64,000 bases of DNA from Pseudoxanthomonas jiangsuensis (GCF_010093185.1 NZ_PDWL01000004.1:118192-182191); one strand, 5' to 3'. Counted from the first letter of the stretch, positions 20,494 to 28,603 are shown. The notes: generated by a model from the letters alone, not told the origin. A program made the numbers and translations.

Positions 20494-21435
20494 ATGTCCG
20501 CCTTGTCCCGTACGCGCAGTGCCGCCGCCCTTTTCCTGCTGACGGCGCTGCCGGCCGCGGCCGTGTCCGCCGCCGAGCCGCCGGCACGCGACCGCCAGAG
20601 CATCCTGGCGATGCAGGGCGAGTACCTGGTCGATTTCGCCTTCGACGAGACGGTGCTGCTCAAGCCCGGCTACGAGCGCGCGCCGGCGATGCGCAGCGGC
20701 GGCGACGAGGTGGTGATCGTGGTCGAGGACGCGCCCGGCCGGATCGTGCTGCAGCACCTGCTGGTGGAACCGAAGAGCGGCCACGTCACCAAGCACTGGC
20801 GCCAGGACTGGACCTGGGAGGCGGCGCGGCGCTTCGAGTTCAGCGCCGACCAGACCTGGAGCGTGCGCGCGGTGCCGGCGGCGCTGACCCGCGGGGCCTG
20901 GACCCAGTGCGTGTACGAGGTCAGCGACGCGCCGCGCTATTGCGGCACCGGCCGCTGGAGCTACGACAACGACGTGGCCACCTGGACCAGCGACCTGTCC
21001 TGGCGGCCCTTGCCGCGCCGCGAGTACACCCGGCGCAGCGACTACAACGCACTGGCGGTGGTCAACCGGCACACGCTCACCCCGGGCGGCTGGACCCACG
21101 AGCAGTTCAACACCAAGGTCCTGCGCGGCGCCGACGGCGGCATGCGGGAGATCGCGCGCGAGTTCGGCTTCAACGACTACAGCCGCGACACCGACGTGGA
21201 CTTCGCGCCGGCCCGCCGCTACTGGCAGGCGACCGCGGGGTACTGGGCGCGGGTGCGGGCGCGCTGGGAGCGTTTCCTGGACCAGCCGCCGGGCCTGCAC
21301 CTGAAGACGCCGGTGGACGGCATGGCGATGATTATCCCGCTGTTCACCCAGGCTGGCGAGGTCGAGGAAGGCCGCGCCGTGCCGGACGCGGAGATCGACG
21401 CGGTGTTCGCGCAATGGGTGGAGCCGGCGCGCTGA
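20494..21435 (+). CDS. DUF6607 family exported protein
   Basis: 313 residues with a Sec signal peptide (SAAALFLLTALPAAAVSA). The mature part resembles the DUF6607 family: GEYLVDFAFDETV, VVIVVEDAPGRIVLQHLLV, KHWRQDWTWE, WTQCVYEVSD and REYTRRSDYNAL. The family has no established function, but its members lie near heme/iron uptake genes in several gammaproteobacteria, as here after hemP and a hemin-transport-like gene. It probably works in the periplasm or at the cell surface. It ends 15 bases before a strong palindrome that also serves the convergent PDZ gene. I see no lipobox and no membrane anchor beyond the signal. Confidence 0.75.
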   Translation: MSALSRTRSAAALFLLTALPAAAVSAAEPPARDRQSILAMQGEYLVDFAFDETVLLKPGYERAPAMRSGGDEVVIVVEDAPGRIVLQHLLVEPKSGHVTKHWRQDWTWEAARRFEFSADQTWSVRAVPAALTRGAWTQCVYEVSDAPRYCGTGRWSYDNDVATWTSDLSWRPLPRREYTRRSDYNALAVVNRHTLTPGGWTHEQFNTKVLRGADGGMREIAREFGFNDYSRDTDVDFAPARRYWQATAGYWARVRARWERFLDQPPGLHLKTPVDGMAMIIPLFTQAGEVEEGRAVPDAEIDAVFAQWVEPAR

Positions 21436-21449
21436 GGGCACAAACAAAG

Positions 21450-21470
21450 CCCCCCGCATCGTGCGGGGGG
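21450..21470. terminator. Bidirectional terminator between convergent genes
   Basis: A perfect 9-bp stem CCCCCCGCA / TGCGGGGGG with a 3-nt loop. On the minus strand it is followed by a T-rich CTTTGTTTG, so it should terminate the PDZ operon. On the plus strand it follows the DUF6607 gene without a T-run. Confidence 0.75.
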
Positions 21471-21510
21471 AGGGAAAGGCCGGTGGATCCGGCGCATGGA
21501 ATCCTGGGGC

Positions 21511-22623
21511 TCAGAGCAGGGCGACGCTGGGCGGCGAAGGTGCCGCGGGCGGGGCTGGCGGCACCGGCGCCCTGGGAGGCGCAGGCGGTGCCGGTGGCGC
21601 CGGCGGCGCCGGGATGAAGTCCAGCGAACGCATCCGCGCCGGTACCGCGACCTGCAGTTCGCGCGGGCTGCGGTCGCGCAGCACTGCGACCCGCACCTGT
21701 TCGCCGGGCTTCTTGCCGCCCATCGCCTGCATCGCCTCGCGTGGGGTGGCCACCGGCTTTCCTTCGATCGACTGGATCACGTCGCCTGCCTGCAGGCTGG
21801 GCAGGCTGCCCTGGGCCAGCACCAGCACGCCGCGCTCGGTGCCGAAGTAGCGGCCCAGCTGCGGCTCCAGCGCCAGCAGGTTGAGGCCGTCCCAGCGCAG
21901 GGCCTCGGCCAGCAGGGGGGCGGTGCAGGCGTCGCCCTCGCAGGCGCCGGGACGGGTCAGGCGCAGCACTTCGCCGCGCAGCCGCGGGCCGAGTTCGCGC
22001 AACTGGGCCAGGTCCTCGCTGTCGAGGATGTCGAGGGCGGCGATGCCGTCATCGCCGCCCGTGCGGTTCAGGCTGCGGGTGAAGACCATGCGCTGGGTCG
22101 CGGTGGGGGCCACCGCCACTTCGTGCTGGCGGCCGTCGCGCTGGTAGGTCAGCGGCACCGGCGAGCCGGCCTCGAGCCTGGCCAGCGCCTCGCGCGCGCT
22201 GGCCACGCGCGCCTCGCCGGTGCCGCCGGCGATGGCCTGGCCGCGGATCCGCAGAAGGCGGTCGCCGGCCTTCAGCCCGGCCTTGTCGGCGCCGCCGCCG
22301 GGGGTGACGCCGACGATGCGCACGCCGGACTGTTCGTCCACGCCCAGCAGCACGCCCAGGCGCGGCGTGCCGGCCTCGCCGCCGCCGATCCGCAGGGCCT
22401 GCAGGTGGCGGTCTTCCTCGGCCAGCCCGCGCGAGAGTTCGGCGACGCGGCGCGCGGCGTCGGCCAGTTCGGCGCGTGCCTTGGCCAGGTCGGCCTGGGC
22501 GCGTGCCTCGTCGGCCTGCGTCTTCGCCTGCGCCGGCTCGGCATGCGCGGGCAGGGCGAGGGCGGCGGCCAGGGCCAGGACCAGCGGGGCGAAGCTTCGC
22601 AGCAGGGTGGGCGCGTGGATCAT
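21511..22623 (-). CDS. Exported PDZ-domain protein, no protease domain
   Basis: 370 residues. A signal peptide ending ALPAHA is followed by a ~45-residue alanine/glutamate-rich helical, probably coiled-coil, segment. Then come two PDZ-like domains: LGVLLGVDEQSGVRIVGVTP with KAGLKAGDRLLRI (about residues 90-130), and GVLVLAQGSLPSLQAGDVIQSI further on. The C-terminus is a run of PAPPAPPAPP repeats. No Ser-His-Asp protease domain is seen, so it is not a DegP/MucD enzyme. It may bind C-termini of envelope proteins. It is the third gene after an ECF sigma factor and an anti-sigma-like protein, suggesting a role in sensing or regulating that sigma pathway. GGAGAG precedes the ATG at 22623. Confidence 0.78.
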   Translation of the reverse strand: MIHAPTLLRSFAPLVLALAAALALPAHAEPAQAKTQADEARAQADLAKARAELADAARRVAELSRGLAEEDRHLQALRIGGGEAGTPRLGVLLGVDEQSGVRIVGVTPGGGADKAGLKAGDRLLRIRGQAIAGGTGEARVASAREALARLEAGSPVPLTYQRDGRQHEVAVAPTATQRMVFTRSLNRTGGDDGIAALDILDSEDLAQLRELGPRLRGEVLRLTRPGACEGDACTAPLLAEALRWDGLNLLALEPQLGRYFGTERGVLVLAQGSLPSLQAGDVIQSIEGKPVATPREAMQAMGGKKPGEQVRVAVLRDRSPRELQVAVPARMRSLDFIPAPPAPPAPPAPPRAPVPPAPPAAPSPPSVALL

Positions 22624-22661
22624 GGCGGTTCTCTCCATCTATCTATATGTGGAAGGCGGGA

Positions 22662-23363
22662 TCAATAGACCTGGACCAGGGCGTAGCCGCTGTCGCGCTC
22701 GCCGTACAGCGCGTCCCAGCGCTGGTCGGCGGCCAGGGTGGCGAGCTGGCGCAGCGCATCGACGCGCTGCTGCCACAGGCCTTCGCGGATGCCCGGGTCG
22801 CGGACGCCGGTGGACAGGTCGGCGTCGATCGCCTCGACCCGGGCGTGCAGTTCCGAGGCCAGGGTCAGCTGCACGGCGTCGCCGCCGGCGGCTTGCGAGA
22901 GTTCGGCCAGCAACGCTTCCAGGCGCGCCGACTCGGCGTGCAGGCGGGCGATCTCAGCGTCGCCGGCGCCGGCGCGGGGCGGAGCCCGGTGCGTGCGGGC
23001 GGCGGGCGGCGACGCGATGTCGGCGACGTCGCCGGCGGATGGCACCGTGTTGGTCGTCGCGACTTCCCGCGGCGCGGTGGGGGCCGAGGTATCGGGCAGC
23101 GCGGTGGCTGTCGCCGGGGTGCCGGCGACCGGCGAGACAAGCGGCACGGCGGCGGGGCGCAAAAGCAGCCAGGCGGGAGCAGCGGCCAGGCAGGTCACGG
23201 CGGCGGCGGCCAGCCACAGCGGCGGGTGGGGGCGCCCGCGCGCCGGCGTCGGCAGCGACGTGGCCAGCCTTTGCCAGCCGTCGCCCGGTGGCGATTCCAG
23301 CGGCAGGGCCGCGAAGGCGTGGTGCCAGTCGGCGGGCGCATGGGTGTGGGGGCGGGGATCCAT
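22662..23363 (-). CDS. Anti-sigma-factor-like membrane protein
   Basis: 233 residues. A ~48-residue N-terminal cytoplasmic part (DWHHAFAALPLESPPGDGW) precedes a single membrane helix (about residues 49-72, PPLWLAAAAVTCLAAAPAWLLL), then a proline/threonine-rich linker and a helical periplasmic domain. No zinc-binding HxxxCxxC motif is present. The gene begins one base after the ECF sigma stop (TGACATG), with GGAGG just upstream inside the sigma gene, so the two are tightly coupled. Position and topology, not sequence similarity, suggest an anti-sigma factor. The PDZ gene follows 38 bases later. Confidence 0.68.
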   Translation of the reverse strand: MDPRPHTHAPADWHHAFAALPLESPPGDGWQRLATSLPTPARGRPHPPLWLAAAAVTCLAAAPAWLLLRPAAVPLVSPVAGTPATATALPDTSAPTAPREVATTNTVPSAGDVADIASPPAARTHRAPPRAGAGDAEIARLHAESARLEALLAELSQAAGGDAVQLTLASELHARVEAIDADLSTGVRDPGIREGLWQQRVDALRQLATLAADQRWDALYGERDSGYALVQVY

Positions 23364-23364
23364 G

Positions 23365-24021
23365 TCAGTCCTCCTCGACCTGGAGCAGGGCGCGCAGGCG
23401 GCGGGTGCCGCGCGACAGCTGCGACTTGGAGAAGCTCGGGGTGCGTTGCATCAGCTCGCCGATCTCCTCGTGGGTATAGCCTTCGGCGTGGTACAGCCAG
23501 AGCACGCTGCGGGTGGCCGCCGGCAGGGCCAGCAGGGCGCGCTGCATCAGGGCGGCGTCGGCCGCGGCCGGCGGCGGCGCGGCCCCGTCCTCGGGGTCGT
23601 GCCCGTCCAGCGGCAGGACTTCGTCCATGCGCTTGCCGCGGCGCAGGCGCAGCAGGGCCTCGTTGATCGCGATCTGCCGCAGCCAGCCCCAGAACGGTCC
23701 CTGGCCGCGGTATTCGCCGACCCGCCGCAGCAGCTTGAGCATGGTTTCCTGCAGCGCCTCGCTGGCTTCCTCGCGGTCGCCGCACAGGCGCAGGGCCAGG
23801 GTGAACACCGGCCGTTCGAACCAGCGGTAGAGCTGCTCGAACGCCGCCGCCTCGCCGCGCCGGGCCCGGCCGAGCAGGGCCTCGGGCACGTCGATGGCGA
23901 AGCCCGAGCGCGGCGCGGCCGGGCCCTCGCGCGTGTCCGCGGCCGCGCTCGCCGGGGCGAACGCCAGGCAGCTGGCGGGAGCGAGCAGGCCGGTGGAATC
24001 GGGCAGGAGCGGGGTGGTCAT
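23365..24021 (-). CDS. ECF-type RNA polymerase sigma factor
   Basis: 218 residues. Region 2 is visible as FEQLYRWFERPVFTLALRL...CGDREEASEALQETMLKLLRRV with FWGWLRQIAINEALLRLRR. Region 4 is LLALPAATRSVLWLYHAEGYTHEEIGELM followed by the helix-turn-helix end TPSFSKSQLSRGTRRLR. An extra ~50-residue N-terminal extension precedes region 2 and may contain an internal start. The sigma would direct RNA polymerase to its own regulon; co-transcription with an anti-sigma-like protein and a PDZ protein suggests an envelope or stress response. A GGGAACC about 85 bases upstream (complement of 24100-24106) resembles an ECF -35 element, so autoregulation is possible but weakly supported. Confidence 0.88.
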   Translation of the reverse strand: MTTPLLPDSTGLLAPASCLAFAPASAAADTREGPAAPRSGFAIDVPEALLGRARRGEAAAFEQLYRWFERPVFTLALRLCGDREEASEALQETMLKLLRRVGEYRGQGPFWGWLRQIAINEALLRLRRGKRMDEVLPLDGHDPEDGAAPPPAAADAALMQRALLALPAATRSVLWLYHAEGYTHEEIGELMQRTPSFSKSQLSRGTRRLRALLQVEED

Positions 24022-24121
24022 ATGCGGATGTGGATGCCGCGGCCGGAGAAAGGGTCGCAGCCGGCGGGCGATGCCGATGCGACCGCGCGCCGGCGCCGCG
24101 GTTCCCGCCGCCGCCAGTGCC

Positions 24122-24127
24122 TATACT
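24122..24127 (+). promoter_or_regulatory. -10 element for the qmcA-nfeD operon
   Basis: TATACT at 24122-24127 in a very GC-rich gap, 42 bases before the qmcA ATG. No good -35 is seen at the expected distance. It is divergent from the ECF sigma gene. Confidence 0.5.
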
Positions 24128-24169
24128 GGAACCGACTTGGGACGGCCATGAAGGCCAGGGAGGACGGGG

Positions 24170-25138
24170 ATGTTCCCTTCGAGCTTGCTTGCACTGGTGC
24201 TGCTGGTGGCCGGCGTGATCGTGCTGTTCAAGACCGTGCGGATGGTGCCGCAGGGCTACGAGTGGACGGTGGAGCGCTTCGGCAAGTACACCCACACCCT
24301 GGACCCGGGCCTGCACTTCCTGATCCCGATCATCTACGGCGTCGGCCGCAAGGTGAACATGATGGAGCAGGTGCTGGACGTGCCCAGCCAGGAGGTGATC
24401 ACCAAGGACAACGCGGTGGTCAAGGTCGACGGCGTGGTGTTCTTCCAGGTGCTGGACGCGGCCAAGGCCGCCTACGAGGTGTCCAACCTGGAGGTGGCGA
24501 TGATCGCCCTGGTCCAGACCAACATCCGCACCGTGATCGGCTCGATGGACCTGGACGAGTCGCTGAGCCAGCGCGAGACCATCAACGCCCAGCTGCTGAA
24601 CGTGGTCGACCATGCGACCAACCCATGGGGCCTGAAGGTCACCCGGATCGAGATCCGCGACATCCAGCCGCCGCGCGACCTGGTCGACTCGATGGCCCGG
24701 CAGATGAAGGCCGAGCGCGAGAAGCGCGCGCAGATCCTCGAGGCCGAGGGCCTGCGCCAGTCCGAGATCCTGCGCGCCGACGGCGAGAAGCAGGCCGCGG
24801 TGCTGGAGGCCGAGGGCCGCAAGGAGGCCGCGTTCCGCGACGCCGAGGCGCGCGAGCGCCTGGCCGAGGCGGAGGCCAGGGCGACCACGATGGTCTCGCA
24901 GGCGATCGCCCAGGGCGACGTGCAGGCGATCAACTACTTCATCGCCCAGAAGTACGTGGAGGCGTTCAAGGAGCTGGCCACCGCGCCGAACCAGAAGTTC
25001 GTGCTGATGCCGATGGAGGCCAGCGGGGTGATCGGCTCGATCGCCGGCATCGCCGAGCTGGCCAAGGAGGCGCTGGCGGGCCAGCAGCAGGCCACCGCCG
25101 CGCGCCGCCCCGGGCAGCCGCCGCGGCTGGGGGGCTGA
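24170..25138 (+). CDS. qmcA: SPFH/band 7 membrane protein (QmcA/stomatin-like)
   Basis: 322 residues. A single N-terminal membrane helix (LLALVLLVAGVIVLF) leads into an SPFH domain (VPQGYEWTVERFGKYTHTL, PSQEVITKDNAVVKVDGVVFF, TLNIR-type SMDLDESLSQRETIN region), then a long charged helix with EAEGLRQSEILRADGEKQ characteristic of stomatin/prohibitin relatives. These proteins form large ring-like assemblies in membranes and influence proteolysis or microdomain organisation. The nfeD gene starts 3 bases after its stop, the usual partner arrangement (E. coli qmcA-ybbK). Confidence 0.94.
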   Translation: MFPSSLLALVLLVAGVIVLFKTVRMVPQGYEWTVERFGKYTHTLDPGLHFLIPIIYGVGRKVNMMEQVLDVPSQEVITKDNAVVKVDGVVFFQVLDAAKAAYEVSNLEVAMIALVQTNIRTVIGSMDLDESLSQRETINAQLLNVVDHATNPWGLKVTRIEIRDIQPPRDLVDSMARQMKAEREKRAQILEAEGLRQSEILRADGEKQAAVLEAEGRKEAAFRDAEARERLAEAEARATTMVSQAIAQGDVQAINYFIAQKYVEAFKELATAPNQKFVLMPMEASGVIGSIAGIAELAKEALAGQQQATAARRPGQPPRLGG

Positions 25139-25141
25139 GCC

Positions 25142-25576
25142 ATGCGCTGGGACGTGATGGGGTGGGCGGTGGTGGCCCTGTTGCTGATCGCGGCCGAGAC
25201 CCTGGCGCCGGGCGCCTTCCTGCTGTGGATGGGTTTCGCCGCCGCGGCGGTGTTCCTGGTGGTGCTGCTGGTGCCGGTGGATATTCCGGTGCTGGCGCAG
25301 GTGGCCGCGTTCGTGGTCCTGAGCTTCGTCTCGATCCAGATATACCGCCGCTGGTTCCGCAAAGCCGCGCGCCAGAGCGACCGGCCGCTGCTCAACCGTC
25401 GCGCCGAGCAGAACATCGGCGCGGTCGCGCTCCTGGACCAGGCGATCAGCGGCGGTCGCGGGCGGATCAAGCTGGGCGACGCGTTCTGGGTGGTGGAAGG
25501 CCCGGACCTGCCGGCCGGCACGCCGGTGCGCGTGATCGCGGTGGACGGGATGACGCTGAAGGTGCAGGAAGCCTGA
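25142..25576 (+). CDS. NfeD-family membrane protein (short form)
   Basis: 144 residues. Three hydrophobic segments (VVALLLIAAETLAPGAFLLW, GFAAAAVFLVVLLV, LAQVAAFVVLSFVSI) are followed by a ~65-residue soluble OB-fold domain (GAVALLDQAISGGRGRIKLGD, VRVIAVDGMTLKVQEA). This is the short NfeD form lacking the ClpP-like protease domain, as in E. coli YbbK. It works with the SPFH partner encoded just upstream, probably modulating its assembly in the inner membrane. The 3-base spacing implies co-transcription and coupled translation. Confidence 0.92.
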   Translation: MRWDVMGWAVVALLLIAAETLAPGAFLLWMGFAAAAVFLVVLLVPVDIPVLAQVAAFVVLSFVSIQIYRRWFRKAARQSDRPLLNRRAEQNIGAVALLDQAISGGRGRIKLGDAFWVVEGPDLPAGTPVRVIAVDGMTLKVQEA

Positions 25577-25638
25577 GCCGGTAACCGGCTCCCGGAGGGC
25601 GCGGCGCGCACGGGGGATCGTTGCGGCTGAAAGGAGTC

Positions 25639-25647
25639 TGGGATAAT
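25639..25647 (+). promoter_or_regulatory. Extended -10 promoter of gcvT
   Basis: TG-G-GATAAT at 25639-25647 forms an extended -10, 28 bases before the gcvT ATG. A TTGCGG at 25621-25626 could be a short-spaced -35 (15 nt). No glycine riboswitch aptamer fits in the ~100-base gap. Confidence 0.6.
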
Positions 25648-25674
25648 GGCCGCCTTCCCGACCGCGAGACCGCC

Positions 25675-26793
25675 ATGATCCGCAAGACCGTGCTCAACGA
25701 CAGCCACCGCGCGCTCGGCGCCAAGATGGTCGACTTCGGCGGCTGGGACATGCCGATCCATTACGGCTCCCAGCTCGACGAGCACCACCTGGTCCGGCGC
25801 GAGGCCGGCATGTTCGACGTCAGCCACATGACCGTGGTCGACCTGCGCGGCGAGCGCGTGCGCGAGTTCCTGCGTCGGCTGCTGGCCAACTCGGTGGACA
25901 AGCTCAAGGTCCCGGGCAAGGCCCTGTACTCGTGCATGCTCGACGAGCGCGGCGGGGTGATCGACGACCTGATCGTCTACTACCTGGACGAGGCCTTCTT
26001 CCGCCTGGTGGTCAACGCCGCCACCCGCGACAAGGACCTGGCCTGGATCGAAGCGCAGGCCGCCGCCTTCGACGTGCAGGTCGTCGAGCGCCCCGACTTC
26101 GCCATGGTCGCGGTGCAGGGGCCGCAGGCGCGGGAGAAGGTGACCGGCCTGCTGCGCGAATCCGACCGCGCCGCCGCCGCCAAGCTCGGCCGCTTCGCCG
26201 CGCTCGAGGCCGAGTCGACGGCCGGCGTGCCGCTGTTCCTGGCCCGCACCGGCTACACCGGCGAGGACGGCTTCGAGATCGTCCTGCCGGAGAGCGATGC
26301 GGTGGCGTTCTGGAACGCCTTGCTGGAGGCCGGGGTGAAGCCGGCCGGCCTGGGTGCGCGCGATACCCTGCGCCTGGAGGCCGGCATGAACCTGTACGGC
26401 CAGGACATGGACGAGTCGACCACGCCATGGGAAGCGGCGCTGGCCTGGACGGTCGCCCTCGACCAGACCGACGGACACCCGCGCGAGTTCATCGGCCGCG
26501 CCGCGCTGGAGGCGCAGCAGGCCGCCGGCGTGCCGCGCCAGCTGCTGGGCCTGGTAATGGACGAGAAGGGCGTGCTCCGCCACGGCCAGAAAGTGCTGAC
26601 CGCGCAGGGCGAGGGCGAGATCCTGTCCGGCACGTTCTCGCCGACCCTGGGCAAGGCGATCGCGTTCGCGCGGGTGCCGGCCGGCGAACCGGGCCAGGTG
26701 CGCGTCGACATCCGCGGCCGCGAAGTGCCGGTGCGGGTGGTGAAGTTCCCGTTCGTGCGCGAAGGCCAAGCCCAGGCCGGCGTGCTCGGCTGA
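25675..26793 (+). CDS. gcvT: Glycine cleavage system T protein (aminomethyltransferase)
   Basis: Transfers the methylene group from the aminomethyl-lipoyl arm of GcvH to tetrahydrofolate, releasing ammonia. 372 residues (E. coli 364). Motifs: [29 protein letters not shown] with the folate/catalytic Asp region, [25 protein letters not shown], and [20 protein letters not shown]. The ATG at 25675 gives the family N-terminus ([20 protein letters not shown]). gcvH lies 116 bases downstream but has its own -10-like sequence and a palindrome between, so the two may be partly separate transcripts. gcvP is not in the window. Confidence 0.97.
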   Translation: MIRKTVLNDSHRALGAKMVDFGGWDMPIHYGSQLDEHHLVRREAGMFDVSHMTVVDLRGERVREFLRRLLANSVDKLKVPGKALYSCMLDERGGVIDDLIVYYLDEAFFRLVVNAATRDKDLAWIEAQAAAFDVQVVERPDFAMVAVQGPQAREKVTGLLRESDRAAAAKLGRFAALEAESTAGVPLFLARTGYTGEDGFEIVLPESDAVAFWNALLEAGVKPAGLGARDTLRLEAGMNLYGQDMDESTTPWEAALAWTVALDQTDGHPREFIGRAALEAQQAAGVPRQLLGLVMDEKGVLRHGQKVLTAQGEGEILSGTFSPTLGKAIAFARVPAGEPGQVRVDIRGREVPVRVVKFPFVREGQAQAGVLG

Positions 26794-26806
26794 GGCGCGG
26801 CCGTTC

Positions 26807-26834
26807 CCGCCGCCGGGCACCGCGCCGGCGGCGG
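26807..26834 (+). terminator. Hairpin after gcvT
   Basis: A perfect 10-bp GC stem, CCGCCGCCGG / CCGGCGGCGG, with an 8-nt loop and followed by ATGGTTT. No true U-run, so termination may be partial, allowing read-through into gcvH. Confidence 0.5.
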
Positions 26835-26909
26835 ATGGTTTCCCGCGCCACGGACTCCTCGTTAAACTGGCGCCCCTTCCCGACCAGTGCGTGACCGGAG
26901 CAATCCCTC

Positions 26910-27302
26910 ATGAGCGAGATCCCCGGCGACCTCAAGTTCCTCAAGTCCCACGAATGGGCCCGTGTCGAAGGCAACGGCCGCATCACCGTGGGTATTTCCG
27001 ACCATGCCCAGGGCCTGCTGGGCGACCTGGTCTACGTCGAGCTTCCCAACGTCGGCGACAGCGTCGAGGCCGGCAACGCGGTGGCGGTGGTGGAATCGGT
27101 CAAGGCCGCGTCCGACGTCTACGCCCCGGTCAGCGGCACGGTGGTGGAGGTCAACGCGGCCCTGGCCGACAAGCCGGAGACCATCAACGAGGACGCCTAC
27201 GGCGAGGGCTGGCTGTTCGTGCTGGAGGGCGGCGACGCCGACCAGCTGGCCGAGCTGCTGTCGCCGGACGACTACGCCGAGCTGATCGAAGGCGAAGACT
27301 GA
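26910..27302 (+). CDS. gcvH: Glycine cleavage system H protein
   Basis: Lipoyl carrier that shuttles the aminomethyl intermediate between GcvP, GcvT and GcvL. 130 residues, normal length. The lipoylated lysine is Lys65 in [14 protein letters not shown]. Other conserved parts are [31 protein letters not shown] and [15 protein letters not shown] possible promoter (TTTCCC 26839-26844 and TAAACT 26863-26868, 18-nt spacer) lies upstream. A strong hairpin follows the gene. Confidence 0.98.
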   Translation: MSEIPGDLKFLKSHEWARVEGNGRITVGISDHAQGLLGDLVYVELPNVGDSVEAGNAVAVVESVKAASDVYAPVSGTVVEVNAALADKPETINEDAYGEGWLFVLEGGDADQLAELLSPDDYAELIEGED

Positions 27303-27350
27303 CGCGCGCCGCCGGCGGCGACGCCGCCCGGCAGGTCCGCACGAGCGCAC

Positions 27351-27374
27351 GACGCCCGCCCTCCGGCGGGCGTC
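27351..27374 (+). terminator. Terminator of gcvH
   Basis: A perfect 10-bp stem GACGCCCGCC / GGCGGGCGTC with a 4-nt CTCC loop, 48 bases after the gcvH stop, followed by TGCGTTTGCG. The short T-run makes it a moderate intrinsic terminator. Confidence 0.65.
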
Positions 27375-27811
27375 TGCGTTTGCGGCGTCGGCGTCCTTCC
27401 TCTTCGCGCCATCCCGCCACTCGCTGCGTGGTCGCCGCGTGACGTCGGGAGTGGCGCAGGCACGACCATCGTCGTCGCGCGACCATCCCGACGCGGCGAA
27501 AAGCGCCGCGCCGGCTCGCGCAGTTCTGCGCAAATCGGCTTGTGCGACGCGAAACGGACGCCGCCGCGGGATTTTTTTTTCGTCCTTCCGCGGCCGTCCG
27601 GAGCGGCGTTCCGAAGTGCGTCCTGCGCGGTCGCGGCGCGCTCGTCCGCAGGCCGTGCCGATACGCGCGAGGAAAAAAACACTTGTTTTCCGCATCCGAA
27701 TGAAACGCGTCGATGCGCCTGGCATTCGCCGGCGCCGCCGCGCCGGCGCGCGTAGCGGCATGCGGGCGCGATGGCGCGGTGAACGCGGCGGAAAAAAAAT
27801 CCGCGCGGGTG
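27375..27811. other. Gene-free A/T-tract-bearing region upstream of histone-like gene
   Basis: No convincing gene is seen. In otherwise GC-rich sequence there are homopolymer tracts: T9 at 27572-27580, A7 at 27673-27679 and A8 at 27792-27799, with another A8 at 27820-27827 inside the promoter spacer. One lies in a small inverted repeat (GCGGA, A-run, TCCGC). Such tracts are typical of bent DNA or nucleoid-protein binding sites. Open frames here have arginine-rich compositions expected from chance reading. Confidence 0.6.
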
Positions 27812-27840
27812 TTGACAGTAAAAAAAACCGTGATTAGGTT
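27812..27840 (+). promoter_or_regulatory. Promoter of the histone H1-like gene
   Basis: A perfect -35 TTGACA (27812-27817) is 17 nt from TAGGTT (27835-27840), with an A8 tract in the spacer. Transcription from here would give a leader of about 280 nt before the ATG at 28129. Confidence 0.65.
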
Positions 27841-27983
27841 TCGCCCAGCAGACGCTGCCTGCCGAAGCGAGTGAGTCGAATCAACACCACAACGCGAAGC
27901 ACAACCCGGGCATCCACCATGAACCTTCAGCCGGTGGATCAGGCCCGCTTCCCTCCGAAAAAAGCAGCGAACCCCCGATCCGT

Positions 27984-28013
27984 CACCCGCGCCAACGCAA
28001 TGCGCGGGTGTTT
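27984..28013 (+). terminator. Leader hairpin with short U-run (possible attenuator or sRNA end)
   Basis: A perfect 9-bp stem CACCCGCGC / GCGCGGGTG (27984-27992 and 28002-28010) is followed by TTT. It sits about 115 bases before the start of the histone H1-like gene. It could attenuate that gene or end a ~170-nt small RNA. Confidence 0.45.
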
Positions 28014-28128
28014 CCGTATCCGTATCGACGTGCGTACCGCGCCGACGGACTCCCCCCGGCGGACGCCGCCGCGGGTTTTCGCGACTGGGCGTTACCCATC
28101 TCCAATCCACTGACGAGGAGCTACACCC

Positions 28129-28575
28129 ATGGCTGTCAAGAAAGCTGTCGCCAAGAAGAAACCCGCCGCCAAGAAGGCGGTGAAGAAGGTCGCCAAGAAG
28201 GCCGCCGCCAAGAAGGCGGTGAAGAAGGTCGCCAAGAAGTCCGCCGCCAAGAAGGCGGTGAAGAAGGTCGCCAAGAAGGCCGCGGCCAAGAAGACCGTGA
28301 AGAAGGCCGCCAAGAAGGTCGCCAAGAAGTCCGCCGCCAAGAAGACCGCGAAGAAGGCCGTCAAGAAGGCTGCGAAGAAGGTCGCCAAGAAGTCCGCCGC
28401 CAAGAAGCCGGCTGCGAAGAAGGCCGCCAAGAAGGTTGCCAAGAAGTCCGCCGCCAAGAAGCCGGCCGCCAAGAAGGCCGCGAAGAAGCCGGCTGCCAAG
28501 AAGACCGCGAAGAAGGCCGCCAAGAAGAAGCCGGCCCCGGTCGCGCTGCCGGCGACCCCGGCTCCGCTGATCTGA
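28129..28575 (+). CDS. Histone H1-like lysine/alanine-rich DNA-binding protein
   Basis: 148 residues, almost entirely Lys, Ala and Val with scattered Ser, Thr and Pro, arranged as repeats of KKAVKKVAKKSAAKK and variants such as KKPAAKKAAKKVAKK. It ends in a non-basic PAPVALPATPAPLI-like tail. Such proteins (AlgP/Hc2-type) resemble the C-terminal tail of eukaryotic histone H1 and bind DNA non-specifically, compacting the nucleoid or affecting transcription. The DNA is correspondingly repetitive (AAGAAGG...GCCAAGAAG), so copy number can change by slippage and assembly errors are possible. GAGGAG precedes the ATG. A long leader with A-tracts lies upstream and a perfect intrinsic terminator downstream. 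Confidence 0.92.
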   Translation: MAVKKAVAKKKPAAKKAVKKVAKKAAAKKAVKKVAKKSAAKKAVKKVAKKAAAKKTVKKAAKKVAKKSAAKKTAKKAVKKAAKKVAKKSAAKKPAAKKAAKKVAKKSAAKKPAAKKAAKKPAAKKTAKKAAKKKPAPVALPATPAPLI

Positions 28576-28603
28576 TCAGACCCCGATAACCGTACGACCA
28601 TAG

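Noticed and set aside
25577..25674. Possible glycine riboswitch before gcvT
   Set aside because: The gap is too short for a tandem aptamer and lacks the conserved GGA/GAGGAGA-type core.
27871..28113. An 80-codon open frame in the leader of the histone H1-like gene
   Set aside because: Spans the leader hairpin, no ribosome-binding sequence at its start, and no family resemblance; a leader peptide from ATG 27919 is conceivable but unsupported.
28129..28575. Tandem DNA repeat as a CRISPR-like array
   Set aside because: Repeats are codon-phased lysine/alanine units inside an open reading frame, without unique spacers.
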